From Gammaproteobacteria bacterium (GTDB lineage Bacteria > Pseudomonadota > Gammaproteobacteria > SZUA-140), in contig JADJQS010000006.1 in the NCBI GenBank assembly GCA_016712635.1, forward strand, positions 248,001 through 312,000: DNA of 64,000 nt, read 5' to 3'. Within the stretch, counting starts at the first letter, position 1; the number at the start of each line of letters is the position of its first letter. Below the pieces are notes generated by a model. The model was not told the DNA's origin. It made no database searches and was given only the letters and a program-made list of their open reading frames with translations. This document shows, piece after piece, positions 26,509-36,169 of the stretch. Both the position numbers and the translations under genes were made by a program.

Positions 26509-29500
26509 ATGCCGCCCAGCTTCGTCCATCTCCACGTCCACAGCGATTACTCCCTGATCGACGGCATCGTGCGCATCAAGCCGCTGGTGCAGGCGGTGGC
26601 GGACGCCGGCATGCCGGCGGTGGCGATGACCGACCAGTGCAATATGTTCGCGCTGGTGAAGTTCTACCGCGCCGCGGTCGCGGCCGGCGTCAAGCCCATC
26701 GCCGGCGTCGACCTGTGGGTGCAGGACGATCCCAGGGACGCGCCCGCGCGGGTGGTGCTCCTGTGCCAGGACCGCGGCGGCTACCTGCACCTCACCCGGC
26801 TCATCTCGCGCGCCTTCATCGAGGGCCAGTATCATGGCATGCCGACCGTGCGGCGCGATTGGCTGCGCGACGCCGCCGGGGGTCTCATCGCACTGTCCGG
26901 CGCGGGCGAGGGCGACATCGGCCAGGCGCTGTTCGCCGGCAACCGCGCGCTTGCCGCGCGCCGGCTCGAGTTCTGGTCGAGCCTGTTCCCGCAGCGCTTC
27001 TACCTTGAACTGCAGCGTACCGGCCGCGCGCGCGAGGAGCAGTACGTGCAGGACGCGGTCGGGCTGGCGCTCGAGCACGGCGTCCCGGTGGTCGCCACCA
27101 ACGACGTGCGCTTCCTCACGCCGGAGGACTTCGAGGCGCACGAGGCGCGCGTGTGCATCCACAGCGGGCGCACGCTGGAGGATCCGCGGCGGCCGCGCCA
27201 GTACAGCGCGCAACAGTACCTGCGCACGCCGGCGGAGATGGCGGAGCTGTTCGCGGACATCCCGGAGGCGATCGAGAACAGCGTCGAGATCGCGCGCCGC
27301 TGCAACCTCGAGCTGAGCCTCGGCGAGAATGTGCTGCCGGATTTCCCCACGCCGCCGGGCATGGGCGCCGACGCCTATTTCGCGGAGGAGGCGCGCACCG
27401 GCCTCGCGCGGCGCATGCAGCGCATGCCCGCCTGCGCCACGGCGGAGGAGGAGGCCGAACGGCGCGCGCTGTACGCGGCGCGGCTGGAGCTGGAGCTCGG
27501 CGTCATCACCAAGATGGGCTTCCCGGGCTACTTCCTGATCGTCGCCGACTTCATCCGCTGGGCCAAGGCGAACGACATCCCGGTGGGGCCGGGACGCGGC
27601 TCGGGCGCGGGCTCGCTGGTCGCGTATTCTCTGGATATTACTGATCTTGATCCAATAAGATACGAGCTTCTCTTCGAGCGATTCCTGAATCCGGAGCGCG
27701 TCTCGCTGCCGGACTTCGACATCGACTTCTGCATGGACGGGCGCGACCGCGTGATCGAATACGTGGCGCAGCGCTACGGCCGCGAGAAGGTGTCGCAGAT
27801 CATCACCTACGGCACCATGGCGGCGAAGGCCGTGGTGCGCGATGTCGGCCGCGTGCTCGGCCATCCCTACGGCTTCGTCGACAAGATCGCCAAGCTGATC
27901 CCGTTCGAGCTCGGCATTACGCTCGACAAGGCGCTGGAGGACGAGGAGCAGCTGCGGAGCCGCTACGAGGACGAGGAGGAGGTGCGCACCCTGATCGACC
28001 TCGGGCGCGCGCTGGAGGGCCTGGTGCGCAACGCCGGCAAGCACGCCGGCGGCGTGGTCATCGCGCCGTCCGAGCTCACCGACTTCACGCCGCTGTACTG
28101 CGAGCAGGGCTCGGTCGCGACGGTGACGCAGTTCGACAAGGACGACGTCGAGGCGGTCGGCCTGGTCAAGTTCGACTTCCTCGGCCTGCGCACGCTGACC
28201 ATCATCGACCGCGCGGTGAAGGGCATCCGCAGCCGCACCGGCGCCGCCATCGACATCACCAACCTGCCGATGGACGACGCGCCGACCTACGAGCTGCTCA
28301 AGCGCTGTTCCACCAGCGCCGTGTTCCAGCTCGAGTCGCGCGGCATGAAGGACCTGATCAAGCGCCTGCAGCCGGACTGCTTCGACGACGTCATCGCGCT
28401 GGTCGCGCTGTTCCGCCCCGGCCCGCTGCAGTCCGGCATGGTGGACGACTTCATCAACGTCAAGCACAAGCGCCAGCGGGCCAATTACCCGCACCCCGAT
28501 CTCGAGCCGATCCTCAAGCCCACCTACGGCGTCATCCTCTACCAGGAGCAGGTGATGCAGATCGCGCAGGTGCTCGCCGGCTACAGCCTGGGCCAGGCCG
28601 ACCTGCTGCGGCGCGCGATGGGCAAGAAGAAGCCGGAGGAGATGGCCAAGCAGCGCGCCGGCTTCGTCGCCGGTTCCGTCCGGCGCGGCGTGGAGGAGAA
28701 GACCGCCGCCCACATCTTCGACCTGATGGAGAAGTTCGCCGGCTACGGCTTCAACAAGTCGCACTCGGCGGCCTACGCGCTGATCGCCTACCAGACCGCC
28801 TGGCTGAAGGCGCACTATCCGGCCGATTTCATGGCCGCCGTGCTGTCGGCGGACATGGACAACACCGACAAGGTCGTGATGCTGATCGACGAGTGCCGCT
28901 CGATGGGCCTCAAGGTGCAGCCGCCCGACATCAACCTCTGCGACTTCGCCTTCACGGTGCAGGACGACGCCACCATCCTGTACGGCCTCGGCGCCATCAA
29001 GGGTGTCGGCGAGGCGGCGCTCGGCGGGCTGACCTCCGAGCGCGCGCAGCACGGCCGGTTCCGCGACCTGTTCGACCTGTGCCGGCGCATCGACCCGCGC
29101 AAGGCCAACCGGCGCGTGCTCGAGGCGCTGATCCGCTCCGGCGCGCTCGACGTGCTTGACGCCAACCGCGCGCGCTCGATGACGCTGCTCACCGAGGCGT
29201 TGCAGATGGCGGAGCGCCAGTTGCGCGACAGCGAGCTGGGCCAGAACGACCTGTTCGGCGGCGGCGGTGCCGCGGCGAATGCCGGGCCGGACGACGACAT
29301 CACGCAAGCGCTCGCGCGCGCGGTGCCGGAGTGGGACGAGGAACAGCGCCTGCTCGGCGAGAAGGAGACCCTCGGTCTCTATCTCACCGGCCACCCGATC
29401 GAACGTTATCGCAAGGAGCTCGCGCGCTTCGTCTCGGCGTCGATCGCGCAGCTCAAGCCGACGGCGGACCAGACCGTGGTGGTGGCCGGGCTGGTCGTCG

Positions 29501-29976
29501 CCATCCGCACCATGAACAGCCGGCGCGGCGATCGCATCGCCTTCCTCACGCTGGACGACCGCAGCGGCCGCATCGAGATCGCGGTGTTCTCCGAGGCTTA
29601 CCAGAAATACCGCGAGCTGCTCGTCAAGGACCGGCTGCTGGTGGTGGAGGGCAGCGTCAGCGTGGACGAGTATTCGGGCGGATACCGCATGAGCGCGGAG
29701 AAGATCTATGATATCGACCGCGCGCGCGGGGTGTACGCCAAGGGGGTGGAGATCGACGTGCAGGCGCGCGCCGCCGCGAACGGCTTCAGCGCCATGCTCG
29801 CGCGCATCCTCGAGCCGTTCCGCGAGGGCCGCTGCCCGGTGTGGATCAACTACGTGGGCGCGGGCGCGCGGGCGCGCATGGCCCTGGGCCGCGAATGGAG
29901 CGTCAATCCCACCGACGAGCTGCTGCACCGCCTGGGCGAGGTGGCGGGACCGGACGGGGTGCGGGTGATCTATTGA
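26509..29976 (+). CDS. dnaE: DNA polymerase III alpha subunit
   Basis: A 1155-residue replicative polymerase. PHP domain from the start (FVHLHVHSDYSLIDG); palm aspartates in PDFDIDF (Asp402, Asp404) and VKFDFLGL (Asp556); helix-hairpin-helix and C-terminal OB domain (QTVVVAGLVV). I chose ATG 26509 because the family starts a few residues before FVHL. A short run of codons at 27628-27675 is AT-rich and unlike the rest of the gene. A 4.3-kb open frame on the opposite strand here is a GC-bias shadow. Confidence 0.97.
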   Translation: MPPSFVHLHVHSDYSLIDGIVRIKPLVQAVADAGMPAVAMTDQCNMFALVKFYRAAVAAGVKPIAGVDLWVQDDPRDAPARVVLLCQDRGGYLHLTRLISRAFIEGQYHGMPTVRRDWLRDAAGGLIALSGAGEGDIGQALFAGNRALAARRLEFWSSLFPQRFYLELQRTGRAREEQYVQDAVGLALEHGVPVVATNDVRFLTPEDFEAHEARVCIHSGRTLEDPRRPRQYSAQQYLRTPAEMAELFADIPEAIENSVEIARRCNLELSLGENVLPDFPTPPGMGADAYFAEEARTGLARRMQRMPACATAEEEAERRALYAARLELELGVITKMGFPGYFLIVADFIRWAKANDIPVGPGRGSGAGSLVAYSLDITDLDPIRYELLFERFLNPERVSLPDFDIDFCMDGRDRVIEYVAQRYGREKVSQIITYGTMAAKAVVRDVGRVLGHPYGFVDKIAKLIPFELGITLDKALEDEEQLRSRYEDEEEVRTLIDLGRALEGLVRNAGKHAGGVVIAPSELTDFTPLYCEQGSVATVTQFDKDDVEAVGLVKFDFLGLRTLTIIDRAVKGIRSRTGAAIDITNLPMDDAPTYELLKRCSTSAVFQLESRGMKDLIKRLQPDCFDDVIALVALFRPGPLQSGMVDDFINVKHKRQRANYPHPDLEPILKPTYGVILYQEQVMQIAQVLAGYSLGQADLLRRAMGKKKPEEMAKQRAGFVAGSVRRGVEEKTAAHIFDLMEKFAGYGFNKSHSAAYALIAYQTAWLKAHYPADFMAAVLSADMDNTDKVVMLIDECRSMGLKVQPPDINLCDFAFTVQDDATILYGLGAIKGVGEAALGGLTSERAQHGRFRDLFDLCRRIDPRKANRRVLEALIRSGALDVLDANRARSMTLLTEALQMAERQLRDSELGQNDLFGGGGAAANAGPDDDITQALARAVPEWDEEQRLLGEKETLGLYLTGHPIERYRKELARFVSASIAQLKPTADQTVVVAGLVVAIRTMNSRRGDRIAFLTLDDRSGRIEIAVFSEAYQKYRELLVKDRLLVVEGSVSVDEYSGGYRMSAEKIYDIDRARGVYAKGVEIDVQARAAANGFSAMLARILEPFREGRCPVWINYVGAGARARMALGREWSVNPTDELLHRLGEVAGPDGVRVIY

Positions 29977-30190
29977 GTGGGACCAAAACCGGCGGCTGTC
30001 AAGCGGGGCCGGCGCGGCCGGGACAATAACGCCGCCCCCACTTGCGCCGGAAAATCTTTATGACACAATGGCGTGCAGCGTAGTGTTGAACTGACAACAA
30101 TCCGGGGATATCCGCACAGTCCGATCCCGCCCGCGCGGGAATGGCGGTTACAGGCGGATGTCCCCCAAAAAACGGCTACACCGACTTTTG

Positions 30191-31130
<940 letters not shown>

Positions 31131-31147
<17 letters not shown>

Positions 31148-32516
31148 TGATCCCGGCGCCGTAGTCCTCGATCGGGTCCTCCCGGCGCTGGAGCGCCTGC
31201 CCGGCATCCGCCGCTACCGGGTCGCCTTCAGCGGCGGCCTCGATTCCACCGTCCTGCTGCACGCCATGGCCGAGCTGCGCCCGCGGATCGAGGCCGAACT
31301 GTGCGCCGTCCACGTCAACCACGGCCTGCAGCCCGCCGCCGCCGACTGGGCGCGCGAGTGCCGAGCCGCCTGCGAGGCGCTCGGCATCCCGCTGCACGCG
31401 GTCGAGGTCGACGCGCGGCCGGGGTCGGGCGAGAGCCCCGAGGCGGCCGCGCGCCACGCGCGCTACGCGGCGATCCGCGCGCTGATCGAGGCCGGCGACT
31501 GCCTGCTCACCGCGCACCACCAGGACGACCAGGCCGAGACCGTGCTGCTGCAACTGCTGCGTGGCAGCGGGGTGGCGGGCCTCGCGGCGATGCCGCCGCA
31601 CGCGCCGTTTGCCGCCGGCTGGCATGCCCGCCCGCTGCTCGACCTCACGCGCGCCGAGCTCAGGGCCTATGCCGCGGCGCGAGACCTGCGCTGGATCGAC
31701 GACCCGAGCAACTTCGACACCGGCCTGCGCCGCAACTACCTGCGCCACGAGGTCATGCCGCTCCTGAAGCGGCAGTGGCCGGCCTTCGCCCGTACGCTGT
31801 CGCGCAGCGCCGCGCACCACGCCGAATCCGCGCGCCTGCTCGACGAGGTCGGCGCCGAGGATTTCACGGCCGTCGCCGGCCCCAAGGCCGCGACGCTCTC
31901 CATCGACGCACTGATGCAGCTCAGTCCCGAGCGCCTCAACAACGTGCTGCGCTACTGGCTGCGCACGCTCGAGCTGCCGCTGCCGAGCACGGCGCACCTG
32001 GAACGCCTGCACGAGGACATCCTGAAGGCGGCGCAGGACAGCGCGCCGCTGCTCGCCTGGCCCGGCGCCGAGGTGCGGCGTTACCGCAGCCTGCTCTACG
32101 CCATGTGGCCGCTGCCGCCGCACGACCCGGAACAGGTCGTGCCGTGGGATCTCGCGGCGCCGCTCGACCTGCCCACCTGCGGCGGCCGCCTCGTCGCGCG
32201 CCACGTCGCCGGGCACGGCATCCGGCGCGTGCTGCTCAAGGATCGCCCTGTCACCGTCCGCTTCCGCCGCGGCGGCGAGCACTGCCGCCCCGCCGGCCGC
32301 GGCCACACCCACGAACTGCGCAAGCTGCTGCAGGAATCCGCCGTCCCGCCCTGGCTGCGCGAACGCGTGCCGCTGCTCTACGTCGGCGACGAGCTCGCCG
32401 CCGCCGGCGACCTGTTCATCTGCGAAGGCTTCCAGGCCGGCGAGGGCGAGGCGGGCGTGGAGCTTGAATGGACGTTTCAGGCCTTGACGCCGGAAGAGGG
32501 TGGCCGGAATGGGTGA
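31131..32516 (+). CDS. tilS: tRNA(Ile)-lysidine synthetase
   Basis: A 461-residue ATP-dependent enzyme modifying C34 of the AUA-reading tRNA-Ile. The PP-loop is SGGLDST (residues 34-40), with HVNHGL, TAHHQDDQAETVLL and RRNYLRHEVMPLL also conserved; TilS substrate-binding and C-terminal domains follow. GTG start lies within the end of accA. It is the last gene of the core cluster before the low-GC island. Confidence 0.95.
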
Positions 32517-32908
32517 GGTGGCGGATATCCGATACATTATCCGTTTGTACGCGTGAATGTCATGGTTCTTCTGAAGAATCAGCGTGATCTGGGAGTCACG
32601 ATGCGTGTTATATCTAAAACTGCTACGTTATAACGTATAACTTTTATACCTACTCAATGTTGACCGATCATAGGCCTCACGGAAAGAAGCCCAAGCCCAG
32701 AAGTTTTAACAATAAAATATGAGCGGACCCTACAAATGGCGGATAGTGCTGGGCGAAAAACATGGCGATAAAGCAACGCAAGCGTCGCATAACGGCGTTA
32801 ATGCGGACGGCGATTGCTTCGCTTAGTCCAATTTATCCCACATTATCAGGCAGCTGGTGCAGATTGCAGAATCCAGGGCAACTGCGCATGCCCCGTGAGC
32901 CCTATGCC
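32517..32908. other. 392-base low-GC noncoding stretch at the start of the attC island
   Basis: Composition falls sharply after tilS. A perfect 12-base palindrome ACGTTATAACGT lies at 32625-32636. GCATAACGGCGTTAATGCGG near 32797 resembles the left arm of an attC site without a matching right arm, perhaps a remnant. No convincing gene: a 78-codon frame at 32762 runs straight through the first attC site and has no family resemblance. Confidence 0.45.
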
Positions 32909-33000
32909 GTTCAACCACTCGCAAAAGCCGACGCGCGATCAATGAGCAGAGGTATTAATACCGAAGCTGTCGCGCGCGGCTTAGCTCGATACTGTTAGAC
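32909..33000 (+). other. attC recombination site 1
   Basis: R'' GTTCAAC (32909-32915, fits RYYYAAC) and R' GTTAGAC (32994-33000, fits GTTRRRY) enclose complementary arms: AAGCCGACGCGCGA on the left pairs with TCGCGCGCGGCTT on the right, leaving one unpaired T, like the extrahelical bases of genuine attC sites. Total 92 bases. Confidence 0.75.
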
Positions 33001-33135
33001 ATCAAGGATGTGCTGTAGCGTGTCAAAGGATCCCTGCGAACGTACCTGCGGGTTTCCGCGCAGAGGGAGGCATCCCACGTTAAGAGACTGCAAACTTGTC
33101 GGAAAGCCAAGGGCCGGAGCAGATCTGCGAGATTG

Positions 33136-33906
33136 ATGGCGATAAGACCACTTTCGCCAGATCCTGTCATACCTCCCCACTTCAAAATCCTGGGCGGGTC
33201 CGCTTCTGAAACGGAAATGTTTGCGGATCTGCGCATTGAGATAAGCGGTATTCTTTTCCCAGGACCTGCGCGCGCTGGCGCTAATGGAGGGAGCTCGGGA
33301 GACCTGGCGCAGGCATTGCTGGAGGACGGCGAGCTTGATCCAGATATAAAACAAATAATCGAAAGGGAAGTCAGCTCCGGCGGCATAAAGGTCAAGGTTG
33401 ACCCCGAGTACGCTCATGCCCAATCAATTGCGGTTCTTTCCTCGCTGTCTTGTAGATTGTTCTGCTCAGGATGGCTTGTACTCCACAATGAAACAGACAC
33501 GCCATTCATCACCTCAGACAATCCTGCGCCGACGATATACCTAAGAGAAGGCGCGTATACGGATATCACGTACGTTCCGTTAACTCCAAAATTGGCTCTT
33601 CTAACAAAAAGGGATCCGAGAACGCCAGAGTTCCGCCTTGAGGAGCTGGATAGATACCAAAGAACCCAAGATGAGGTTGCGTCAGCAAAACCTGAGTTTG
33701 TCCATCTATTGAACAGGGAAATGGTCAGGTCTGCGGAAATGACTATTCTTCATTCTTGCCGTGACCAATGGCTGGAAGTGAAACCTCGTGGAGGGTCCAA
33801 AATAACGTTGTGCGCATCCCGGCAGGTACTGGTCAGATTATTCTCAACCGGTATGAGGCATGCCGTGTTGATGTCTAACCATTCGCTGCAGGCGCGACGG
33901 CTCTGA
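33136..33906 (+). CDS. DUF4238-like protein, probably lacking its N-terminus (cassette gene)
   Basis: A 256-residue protein whose second half matches DUF4238: WLVLHNE, TPFITSDNPAPT and TYVPLTPKLALLTKRD. DUF4238 proteins usually begin with an HxxPxFYLxNF-type segment, not seen here, so the gene may be 5'-truncated. Its ATG overlaps the stop of a 42-codon Cys-rich frame (33008-33136, beginning MCCSVSKDPCERTC) that starts 8 bases after attC site 1. Function of the family is unknown. Codon use is AT-richer than the core genes, consistent with transfer as a gene cassette. Confidence 0.65.
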   Translation: MAIRPLSPDPVIPPHFKILGGSASETEMFADLRIEISGILFPGPARAGANGGSSGDLAQALLEDGELDPDIKQIIEREVSSGGIKVKVDPEYAHAQSIAVLSSLSCRLFCSGWLVLHNETDTPFITSDNPAPTIYLREGAYTDITYVPLTPKLALLTKRDPRTPEFRLEELDRYQRTQDEVASAKPEFVHLLNREMVRSAEMTILHSCRDQWLEVKPRGGSKITLCASRQVLVRLFSTGMRHAVLMSNHSLQARRL

Positions 33907-34223
33907 CGAGCCGCGGCCGGGGGCCTCCGGTTCTCTGATGGCTCGGGGTTCGGCGATCCCGAGCCGTCGCCCTGAACTACGGCTACAAACGTTGCTTGTC
34001 GAGAGCAAGACAAAATGGCAAGGCAGATGAATATTTTGACGTTGGTGCTTGTCGTCGTTGCTGTTGTGGAAGCGGCACTTCATACGATCGGAGATATTTT
34101 GGAAATGGGGACGCCGAACAATGCATAAGTTCCCCTTCGGTCGCCCGATTCGCAAAAGCGAGGCGCTTTTGCTCTCGGCTTATGCACAGCGTTATGTGTA
34201 AGAAACCCGGGAACACCATCGGC
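33907..34223. other. 317-base stretch between cassette genes, containing attC site 2
   Basis: Immediately after the DUF4238 stop is an 8-base stem (GGCTCGGG 33940-33947 / CCCGAGCC 33958-33965) without a T tract, followed by about 140 bases with nothing recognisable, then attC site 2 and the 26-base leader of the GNAT cassette. Confidence 0.5.
34113..34197 (+). other. attC recombination site 2
   Basis: TGCATAAG (34122-34129) pairs perfectly with CTTATGCA (34179-34186); the outer half-sites are GCCGAAC and GTTATGT; an inner hairpin GCAAAAGC / GCTTTTGC occupies the variable part. The half-sites depart slightly from RYYYAAC and GTTRRRY, but geometry and position at a gene boundary support attC. 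Confidence 0.65.
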
Positions 34224-34707
34224 ATGAGGATTGAATTTCAGGTCGTCGCCAAGAATGAGATCAACAATTCGGTTCGAAACTTTCGCGGAAGCCCTGAGGC
34301 GGCAGGGGAAGGTTCAAGGCGACCTGAGCAAAAAGGCCGATAGGTGCAAACTCCTTTGCATCGCAAGAATAGATGAGGAAGTAGTTGGCATAGGCGCAAT
34401 AAAGACAAAAACGAAATCAGATTTTTCTGAACAAAAAGCTGATCTCTCAGAACTGAGTGATGATTTCGATTGGGAGCTTGGATATTTGTTTACTGACCCG
34501 GAACATACTCGAAAAGGTATCGCCGGGAATGTTGCGAAGTTGCTGGTTGATGCGCACGGTCAAGATAACCTTATGGCTTCAACAGAAGTTTCTGCCAATC
34601 CTGGAATGGTGAGAATCTTAGAAACGTTGGGTTTTCGGCATTATGGCAAGCCTTGGAAGAGCGCCATCCATGATAACTACCTCGGTTTGTTTTTGAGGTT
34701 TAAATGA
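34224..34707 (+). pseudogene. GNAT family N-acetyltransferase cassette gene with a +1 frameshift
   Basis: ATG 34224 gives MRIEFQVVAKNEINNSVRNF in one frame; the match then continues one base out of phase as AEALRRQGKVQGDLSKKADR to the stop at 34707. One extra base at about 34281-34284 (TTTC) accounts for this. The downstream part is a complete GNAT core: IARIDEEVVGIGAIK, WELGYLFTDPEHTRKGIAGNV (acetyl-CoA loop) and STEVSANPGMVRILETLGFRHYGKPW. It starts 27 bases after attC 2. Sequencing error, true inactivation or recoding (TTT-C is slip-prone) cannot be told apart here. Confidence 0.75.
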
Positions 34708-34728
34708 TTAGTTGCAGAGTAAATGATC

Positions 34729-34791
34729 ACATAACAATGGGCCCAAGGGACGCTCCGCTTCGCTACGCGCCCCTGAGCCCGAGCGTCAGGC
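34729..34791 (+). other. attC recombination site 3 with altered core
   Basis: ACATAAC (34729-34735) with GGGCCCAAGGGACGC on the left and GCGCCCCTGAGCCC on the right form the usual imperfect hairpin around CGCTTCGCTACG. The right core reads GTCAGGC rather than GTTAGGC: a T-to-C change in the invariant GTT. Otherwise it is the most typical attC of the three. Confidence 0.7.
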
Positions 34792-34815
34792 GTCAATCGA
34801 AAGGAAGGTATTAGA

Positions 34816-35496
34816 ATGACACGCGTCCGGGTTGAGAGCTTTACCATCTCGCTTGACGGATACGGAGCCGGTCCGAATCAGGACATCAGGAATCCGCTCG
34901 GCGTGGGCGGGACAGATTTGCACCAGTGGTTAATCCCGACCCGGACGCTCCAGCGGACCCTGTTCGGCGCCGACGGCGGCACAACGGGGATTGATGACGA
35001 CTTCGCCGCGCGGGGCTTCAGAAATGTCGGCGCCTGGATTCTCGGAAGAAACATGTTCGGACCGGTTCGCGGTCCCTGGCCCGACATGAACTGGAAAGGC
35101 TGGTGGGGGGATAGCCCACCCTATCATGTTCCAACGTTCATCCTGACTCATCACGCGCGTCCGCCCATCCGGATGGAAGGCGGAACGACGTTCCACTTCG
35201 TCACCGGCGGTATTCACGAGGCTCTTGACCGGGCGCGCGAGGCAGCCAACGGAATGGATGTGCGCATTGGCGGCGGACCTGGCACCATCCGGCAATATCT
35301 TCGTGCGGGCCTCATCGATGAGCTTCACGTCGCTGTCTCGCCGGTCCTGCTGGGCGGGGGAGAGCGGCTGTTCGACGGGGTTGACATGCGCGCGCTGGGA
35401 TACGAATGCGTTCAGTTCGTTGCGTCGGAGAAAGCCACCCATGTTGTACTCCGGCGCCAGGGGCACGATTGCACGCCGGAACCCGGCGTCGGGTGA
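34816..35496 (+). CDS. dihydrofolate reductase (RibD C-terminal) family protein
   Basis: A 226-residue protein of the DHFR/RibD-C superfamily: VESFTISLDGYGAGPNQ at the start, AWILGRNMFG, PTFILTHHARPP, and the late GGGPGTIRQYLRAGLIDELHV with PVLLGGGERLF. Members bind NADPH; the substrate here is unknown. AAGGAAGG precedes the ATG. It begins 24 bases after attC 3, as a cassette gene would, but no attC follows it. Confidence 0.85.
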   Translation: MTRVRVESFTISLDGYGAGPNQDIRNPLGVGGTDLHQWLIPTRTLQRTLFGADGGTTGIDDDFAARGFRNVGAWILGRNMFGPVRGPWPDMNWKGWWGDSPPYHVPTFILTHHARPPIRMEGGTTFHFVTGGIHEALDRAREAANGMDVRIGGGPGTIRQYLRAGLIDELHVAVSPVLLGGGERLFDGVDMRALGYECVQFVASEKATHVVLRRQGHDCTPEPGVG

Positions 35497-35602
35497 TGGC
35501 GGGCCGGCCGCTGACCGGCATGGCGTCAGACCGCCAACGGGGGTTCGACGCAGTCGTCCGGAACCAAGCAGACCCTGATTCCAGTCACGATGGAGGAACA
35601 GC

Positions 35603-36094
35603 ATGACGAAGATCGCAAAGAACACGATTTGCCTTTGGTACGAACGCGATGCCGAGGAAGCGGCGCGGTTCTACGCCAGGACCTTTCCCGATTCGTCCAT
35701 CGGGGCTGTGCATCGCGCACCGGGCGACTTTCCGTCGGGCAGGCAGGGGGACGTGTTGACTGTCGAGTTCACCGTGATGGGCATTCCCTGCCTGGGACTT
35801 AACGGTGGGCCCGCGTTCAAGCAGAGTGAAGCGTTTTCGTTCCAGGTCGCCACCGAGGATCAGGCCGAGACCGATCGGTACTGGAACGCGATCGTCGGAA
35901 ACGGCGGCCAGGAGAGCGAGTGCGGCTGGTGCAAGGACAAGTGGGGAATCTCCTGGCAGATTACGCCAGTCGCGTTGATCAAGGCATATACCAGCCCCGA
36001 TCGCTCCGCCGCCAGGCGGGCGTTCGATGCCATGATGATGATGAAAAAGATCGATATCGCCGTGATCGAGGCAGCGGTTCGTGGCCGGAAGTGA
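35603..36094 (+). CDS. VOC family protein (PhnB-like, 3-dmu-9_3-mt domain)
   Basis: A 163-residue vicinal-oxygen-chelate fold protein. LWYERDAEEAARFYARTFPDS, MGIPCLGLNGGP, FKQSEAFSFQV and ESECGWCKDKWGISWQITP are typical of the PhnB/ubiquinone-methyltransferase-like subgroup, whose role is not established. The start codon is preceded by GGAGGAAC. It lies 106 bases after the DHFR-like gene. Confidence 0.85.
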   Translation: MTKIAKNTICLWYERDAEEAARFYARTFPDSSIGAVHRAPGDFPSGRQGDVLTVEFTVMGIPCLGLNGGPAFKQSEAFSFQVATEDQAETDRYWNAIVGNGGQESECGWCKDKWGISWQITPVALIKAYTSPDRSAARRAFDAMMMMKKIDIAVIEAAVRGRK

Positions 36095-36169
36095 TATCTG
36101 ACACGTCGTTTAACCGCACGCACACCGCCGTATATTTTTGCGTTGGATGTCATTCGTAAGGAGGAGCCA

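Larger units (their letters stand above)
32909..34791 (+). mobile_element. cluster of integron attC sites lacking an integrase in view (CALIN-like)
   Basis: Three attC-like hairpins (32909-33000, 34113-34197, 34729-34791), all in the same orientation, delimit two cassette-sized units of about 1.2 and 0.6 kb. Each unit carries one gene (DUF4238, GNAT), and the GC content is well below the flanks. No tyrosine-recombinase intI gene is present in the 64 kb. Cassettes of this kind can be mobilised by an integrase elsewhere; whether one exists in this genome is not visible. Confidence 0.7.

Noticed and set aside
25582..29928. A 4.3-kb open frame on the minus strand across dnaE, rnhB and lpxB
   Set aside because: Shadow of GC-biased codons in well-identified plus-strand genes; its composition is Arg/Ala/Val/Gln/Asp repeats with no family signature.
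32762..32998. 78-codon frame after tilS
   Set aside because: It runs through attC site 1 and has no family resemblance or convincing ribosome site.
36108..36143. GTTTAAC ... GTTGGAT pair before the second VOC gene, matching attC half-site consensus
   Set aside because: The interior lacks complementary arms and the spacing is very short, so it is probably chance.
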